Assembly (NCBI RefSeq): GCF_000526515.1
Contig: NZ_JAGF01000001.1
Location: 2,666,001-2,730,000 of the forward strand
DNA from: Cellulomonas sp. KRMCY2
GTDB lineage: Bacteria; Actinomycetota; Actinomycetes; Actinomycetales; Cellulomonadaceae
Length of the DNA stretch: 64,000 bases
Direction: 5' to 3'
Shown: positions 62,001 to 64,000 of the stretch, piece by piece
Numbering within the stretch: position 1 is the stretch's first letter
How the letters are laid out: every line of letters starts with the position of its first letter
Made by a program: the position numbers and the translations under genes
Notes under the pieces: generated by a model
The model's input: the letters and a program-made list of their open reading frames with translations, nothing else
Database searches by the model: none
Told to the model about the DNA's origin: nothing

Positions 62001-62553
62001 GGATCGGTCTCGGCGGCAGCGACAGCCGGAACGCGCCGCGCTGGTCGGCCGTGGTCTCCGGGTTCGGCCACGGGAGGGTCAGCGTGAAGGCCCCGCCCGG
62101 TGTCGTCGCCGGACTCGTCGGCTCGAGCGCGCGGACGGAGACGTAGGCCGCGCTCGTGCCGTCCGGGTTGAGCAGCCGCCCGCTGATCACCGGAGGGAAC
62201 GTCTCGGGGACCAGCGGCAGGAAGGTCGTGAGGTCCTTCTTGATCACGTTCAGCGTGCTGAAGACCTTCGTGACTGCCTCGAGCCGCTCCTTGAACAGAT
62301 CGGTGAACTGCTCGCTCGAGATCTGCACCTCGAGGCCGAGGTCCTCCAGGTCGAGGCTCTCGACCGGCCGGGTCACGCGGTCATCGAGCACGTACGCGTC
62401 GCCTCGGGTCGCGGTGCTGCCGAGACCCGACCCGGTACCCGCCGCGTCGGTCGGGAAGCCTCCGGTGGCGCCCGACGCAGCCCGTAGGCCGGCCTCGGTC
62501 CGCGCCGCGTCGCGCAGCGTGACTGTCACCCGTGGTTCCTTGCGCTCAGCCAT
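59014..62553 (-). CDS. giant protein of unknown function (1179 aa)
   Basis: Start ATG 62553 (GGGGGTGG upstream). Visible parts: residues about 108-215, a transthyretin/carboxypeptidase-regulatory-like beta domain (V-I-S-G-R-L-L-N-P-D-G-T); about 390-425, Y-S-L-P-L-A-P-G-E-Q-Q-R-I-A-L-S and a Glu/Arg-rich run; about 425-500, Ser/Thr-rich sequence around a Gly-rich hydrophobic stretch (G-G-G-L-G-I-G-G-I-V-G-P-V-V-A-G-L-G); about 545-575, E-V-V-T-K-V-I-T-N-H-N-H-N-H-A-L-T-M; C-terminal 60 residues a Gly/Thr repeat. No signal peptide. First gene of a five-gene block with the M64 peptidase. The hydrophobic Gly stretch flanked by polar repeats resembles a membrane-inserting hairpin (inference). Confidence 0.85.
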   Translation of the reverse strand: MAERKEPRVTVTLRDAARTEAGLRAASGATGGFPTDAAGTGSGLGSTATRGDAYVLDDRVTRPVESLDLEDLGLEVQISSEQFTDLFKERLEAVTKVFSTLNVIKKDLTTFLPLVPETFPPVISGRLLNPDGTSAAYVSVRALEPTSPATTPGGAFTLTLPWPNPETTADQRGAFRLSLPPRPIPDAGLILLVTGSNRVVEVGLRRLDLIAGTGTLGVLPLDLQVEPLPRSVLAELHDVVLPTSEDDVSDHPAEFAQSAPALTLGEGECAKSFRSNSGAIDTFRYSMLVRLVAPHLSSKRLGTRVTQGRSSYTLSTTFADQGRYIESGALIEQLGKLGSWEIVERVPIEAPIDVSQFLELVERNPRAVPKAATLGLGYIVKMHQLWIPQGLSLGDLVYSLPLAPGEQQRIALSDERETLSVREQESMTASEFQTYNENADSSTTAVFSSAFDEAASGGSTMKVNTESGSFGGGLGIGGIVGPVVAGLGVGGGYADSTTTGSTSSWQNASRDYVSNAAQDFHSSLARQAAARRQSSRTSVRLASSSERREVVTKVITNHNHNHALTMQYWQVLRHFGVTSSVDDVQLVCFVPLEVIQFIPSAVTRTLPTGSYSRDFLLFRYGQLLKHADVIESRVRRRPTLRHGLNVLKAFAGNPTMLVESSSGSAEDVVNVSIRGTFLPFEDVYVTAVSTTGARVGPVRLTGASPAIATGSETRAGLLQVLRTRRSETFETRAGALVLPSHLPRSSLGRFEYSRAFRAFSYRLSLPSSLDFTDLLAYLRNTASLDVTMGADELERELSGPLVLDPDAKIFGTGGSADLELIETYNGPGSTDRMPVVMPVAAKRLPPVVAFADLLRIEELLQHVVQNTVEYSKAVWQSLTPEERAIMLEQFTIGVPSGGISDPTDEVPLLNCVANQVLAYFGNCAVMPFFIPAPLADDVGYTSRDIQEALLKFHRQAYLPAQSALTLPARGVLGEAVLGSCNSSEKIDLTRFWNWQDSPADTAAEPGDLTALLSGGNQLVGSGGAQAPATLESSPMITINQGPTAMSPTDLAAALIASQPATNLPTDLTGITQLGAQAKVQTETTAETLNKTIAEASGLAKAAMTALPGAINAKNGTTPGTGSGSGGTGTGGTGTGGTGTGGGGGTGSGGTGGTGGTAGTGGTGGTGTGGAVDGGSAPSP
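59046..59205. repeat. degenerate Gly/Thr-coding repeat at end of giant gene
   Basis: Interspersed GCCGGTACC/GCCGGTGCC-type 9-bp units (plus-strand view) encode G-G-T-G-T-G-G-T-type sequence for about 50 residues. It is within the reading frame and likely a flexible tail. Confidence 0.8.
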
Positions 62554-62728
62554 CGAGGCCACCCCCTGCGCGCGATGCCCTGGACGGGACGGACGATCGG
62601 TCTCGGCGTGGTGCGTGCTGTGACATGGGTCCCCCACCTGGCAGTCGCGCCCGGCGCCTGCCGTCGAGCGCCGCGACCCGTCCAGCCTCGCCGCGCGTGC
62701 CGCGGACGGCGATACGCACTACCGCTCA

Positions 62729-62757
62729 TTGACAACCGGCTGTGACCGGAGTAAAGG
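62729..62757 (+). promoter_or_regulatory. sigma-70-type promoter for LuxR-type gene
   Basis: TTGACA, 17 bp, TAAAGG. The leader of about 160 nt then contains the repeat array. Confidence 0.6.
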
Positions 62758-62820
62758 TCCTGAACCTGTGGATATGACACGATTCGCGGCGACGTGGCGA
62801 CCGCGGTCCTTCGCCGCACG

Positions 62821-62900
62821 GGAGGCTGTCGGGACGGCAGCGCTGGTGGACGCACAGCTGTCGGGACGCACAGCTATCGGGACGCAGGGCTGTCGGGACG
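62821..62900. repeat. five 16-bp tandem repeats in leader
   Basis: Units at 62821, 62837, 62853, 62869 and 62885; units 3-5 read CACAGCTGTCGGGACG, CACAGCTATCGGGACG and CAGGGCTGTCGGGACG, unit 1 GGAGGCTGTCGGGACG, unit 2 is diverged but keeps GGACG. The common core is TCGGGACG. Confidence 0.85.
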
Positions 62901-62925
62901 CAGAACTGGCGTGAGGCGGGCGGCG

Positions 62926-63870
62926 ATGGGGATGAAGCAGGTCTACCTGCGGTGGCTCGAGCTCGCGGCAGGGGTGCTCGCGCAACCTGTCGGCACTGAT
63001 CCGACGGTCCCGGTCTGCCGTGCCCTCGCGGACGACTTCCACGCGGCGGCTGCGGTGGCGATCGCGAGCGGGCACGACTGCACGACCCTGCGACCACTCG
63101 GACCGCGGTGTCCCCAGCCGCTCGACGTCGGGTTCTACGCGCGACATGCGCTTGACGCGCCGGTGCTGCGGCACTTCCTCGCGCGGCCGTACGACCAGCA
63201 GGTGCGCTGCTCCCAGGAGGTCGACCCGTGCGACGGCGACCGTGCATCCGGACTCGTCGTCGGCCGGCTGCGCGCGGACCGGCTCGACCAGTGCCTCGTG
63301 TTCCCGGTTCCGTCGCTCGGCGACCGTGGACCGCTGTGGCTCGTCGTTGCGCGGTCCGAGCCCTTCAGCGAGCGTGAGCTCCTGCTGGCGCGCCGGGTCC
63401 ATCCGCTGGTCGTCGGGCTCGAGCGCTACGCGGCGTGCGTCCGGCCGGCGGCGGCGGGGCAGCAGCCGGTGGACTCGACGGTCACGCATGGTCGGGTGCC
63501 GGCCGTCCGGTCCCTCGCGGCACCTGGGCTGCTGGACACGGTCCCGCCGCAGCCGCAGCCGCAGCCGCAGCTCCGCTCACGGTCGCAGCTCTCGCCGCTC
63601 GCGCCACCGTCGCCCCTCGCGCAACCCCTGACGAACCGCGAGCACGCCGTGCTGGCGCTCATGGCGGAGGGCCTGATCGCGCAGGCGATCGGGCATCGGC
63701 TGGGTGTCTCACCGCGCACGGTCGCCAAGCATCAGGAGCGGATCTACCGCAAGCTCGACACCAGTGACCGGCTGACCACGGTGCTCCGCGCGCAGGCGGC
63801 GGGACTGGTCGGTGCCGGCGCCCGGACGGGTGAGAGGCCGGCCACCGGCCGCCGAGGTCCCGACCGCTGA
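62926..63870 (+). CDS. LuxR-type HTH regulator
   Basis: 314 aa. The C-terminal HTH (about residues 237-297) is L-T-N-R-E-H-A-V-L-A-L-M-A-E-G-L-I-A-Q-A-I-G and T-V-A-K-H-Q-E-R-I-Y-R-K-L, the GerE/LuxR form. The N-terminal 180 residues have no recognised sensor motif; a Pro/Gln linker (P-Q-P-Q-P-Q-P-Q) joins the two. ATG 62926 follows GAGGCGGG; ATG 62932 and GTG 62911 are alternatives. It diverges from the giant-protein operon and is its likely regulator (inference). Confidence 0.85.
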   Translation: MGMKQVYLRWLELAAGVLAQPVGTDPTVPVCRALADDFHAAAAVAIASGHDCTTLRPLGPRCPQPLDVGFYARHALDAPVLRHFLARPYDQQVRCSQEVDPCDGDRASGLVVGRLRADRLDQCLVFPVPSLGDRGPLWLVVARSEPFSERELLLARRVHPLVVGLERYAACVRPAAAGQQPVDSTVTHGRVPAVRSLAAPGLLDTVPPQPQPQPQLRSRSQLSPLAPPSPLAQPLTNREHAVLALMAEGLIAQAIGHRLGVSPRTVAKHQERIYRKLDTSDRLTTVLRAQAAGLVGAGARTGERPATGRRGPDR

Positions 63871-63924
63871 ACGCGTCAGGGCGGCGGACGACCGGTGTGC
63901 AGGGTTCGGCCGGCTCGCGCCAGG

Positions 63925-64000
63925 TCAGCGCACGCCGGGGCGGCCGAAGAGCTCTGCCATCGAGCCGCTGAACAGGTCGACACCCTTCATCCGGCTGGTC
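63925..64000 (-). CDS. 3' end of an unrecognised minus-strand gene
   Basis: An open minus-strand frame ends at a TGA (63927-63925). The visible C-terminus reads S-R-M-K-G-V-D-L-F-S-G-S-M-A-E-L-F-G-R-P before the last few residues. The start lies beyond the window. It is too short to assign. Confidence 0.4.
   Translation of the reverse strand, partial: TSRMKGVDLFSGSMAELFGRPGVR

Larger units (their letters stand above)
62554..62925. other. 372-bp divergent control region
   Basis: It separates the giant gene (minus) from the LuxR-type gene (plus). It holds a plus-strand promoter (62729-62757) and five 16-bp repeats (62821-62900). No good minus-strand promoter was recognised. Confidence 0.7.

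Noticed and set aside
58771-62487. Long plus-strand frame opposite the giant gene
   Set aside because: Arg/Gly/Ala-rich product typical of antisense frames in GC-rich DNA; no ribosome site or motif.
1-64000. Mobile element, prophage or RNA gene
   Set aside because: No transposase, integrase or phage structural gene, no tRNA or rRNA was recognised; a tRNA scan was not possible here.

Overview
The window is one contiguous stretch of very GC-rich DNA with dense, mostly short-spaced genes, many GTG starts, frequent 4-nt start/stop overlaps, lipoprotein solute-binding proteins, sugar importers without their own ATPase, ANTAR regulators and likely leaderless promoters. Together these point to a free-living actinobacterium. 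The carbohydrate focus fits a soil or plant-litter genus in the Micrococcales (Cellulomonas/Actinotalea-like), but that placement is inference without a database search.

Left part (1-9994, plus strand): the end of a sugar ABC importer, then a tightly coupled operon of two ADP-ribosylglycohydrolase-family proteins, a PfkB sugar kinase, a glycosidase-like protein fused to an FGE/sulfatase-modifying-like domain, a class III CoA-transferase and a CitE-like lyase. Region 9991-15319 (minus) is a LacI regulator plus a Pot/Fbp-type ABC importer. It diverges from 15612-21343, a hexuronate pathway (ManD-type mannonate dehydratase, altronate dehydratase, UxaC, fructuronate reductase-like). After three ANTAR regulators (21373-23841) and an SDR comes a second uronate locus (25138-27789): a decayed reductase remnant, a second LacI regulator with a clear operator, and UxuA.

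Middle part (27829-38028): a permuted-papain-like protein, a TetR gene with a perfect operator and a membrane protein, a nitronate monooxygenase-like enzyme, a LysR-sensor-only protein with a DUF5997 protein, an epimerase-like SDR, an Old Yellow Enzyme-type reductase and TrpB2. Region 38076-47235 holds a ROK repressor, a LacI-type sensor without a DNA-binding domain, a sugar importer with an operator-bearing promoter, arginine deiminase and a GH5-like glycosidase.

Right part: 47344-54020 encodes a complete four-subunit group 3b-type NADP-linked [NiFe] hydrogenase, its protease, HypC, an EamA transporter and a DUF6390-like protein. An LLM flavin monooxygenase/FMN reductase pair follows. The most unusual block is 56050-62553 (minus): a 1179-residue protein of unknown function, two uncharacterised proteins, an M64-family metallopeptidase and a small protein that is a free copy of the peptidase's C-terminal domain. 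It diverges from a LuxR-type regulator whose leader contains five tandem 16-bp repeats. This is the best candidate for an undescribed system. No tRNA, rRNA, CRISPR array, insertion sequence or phage gene was recognised.
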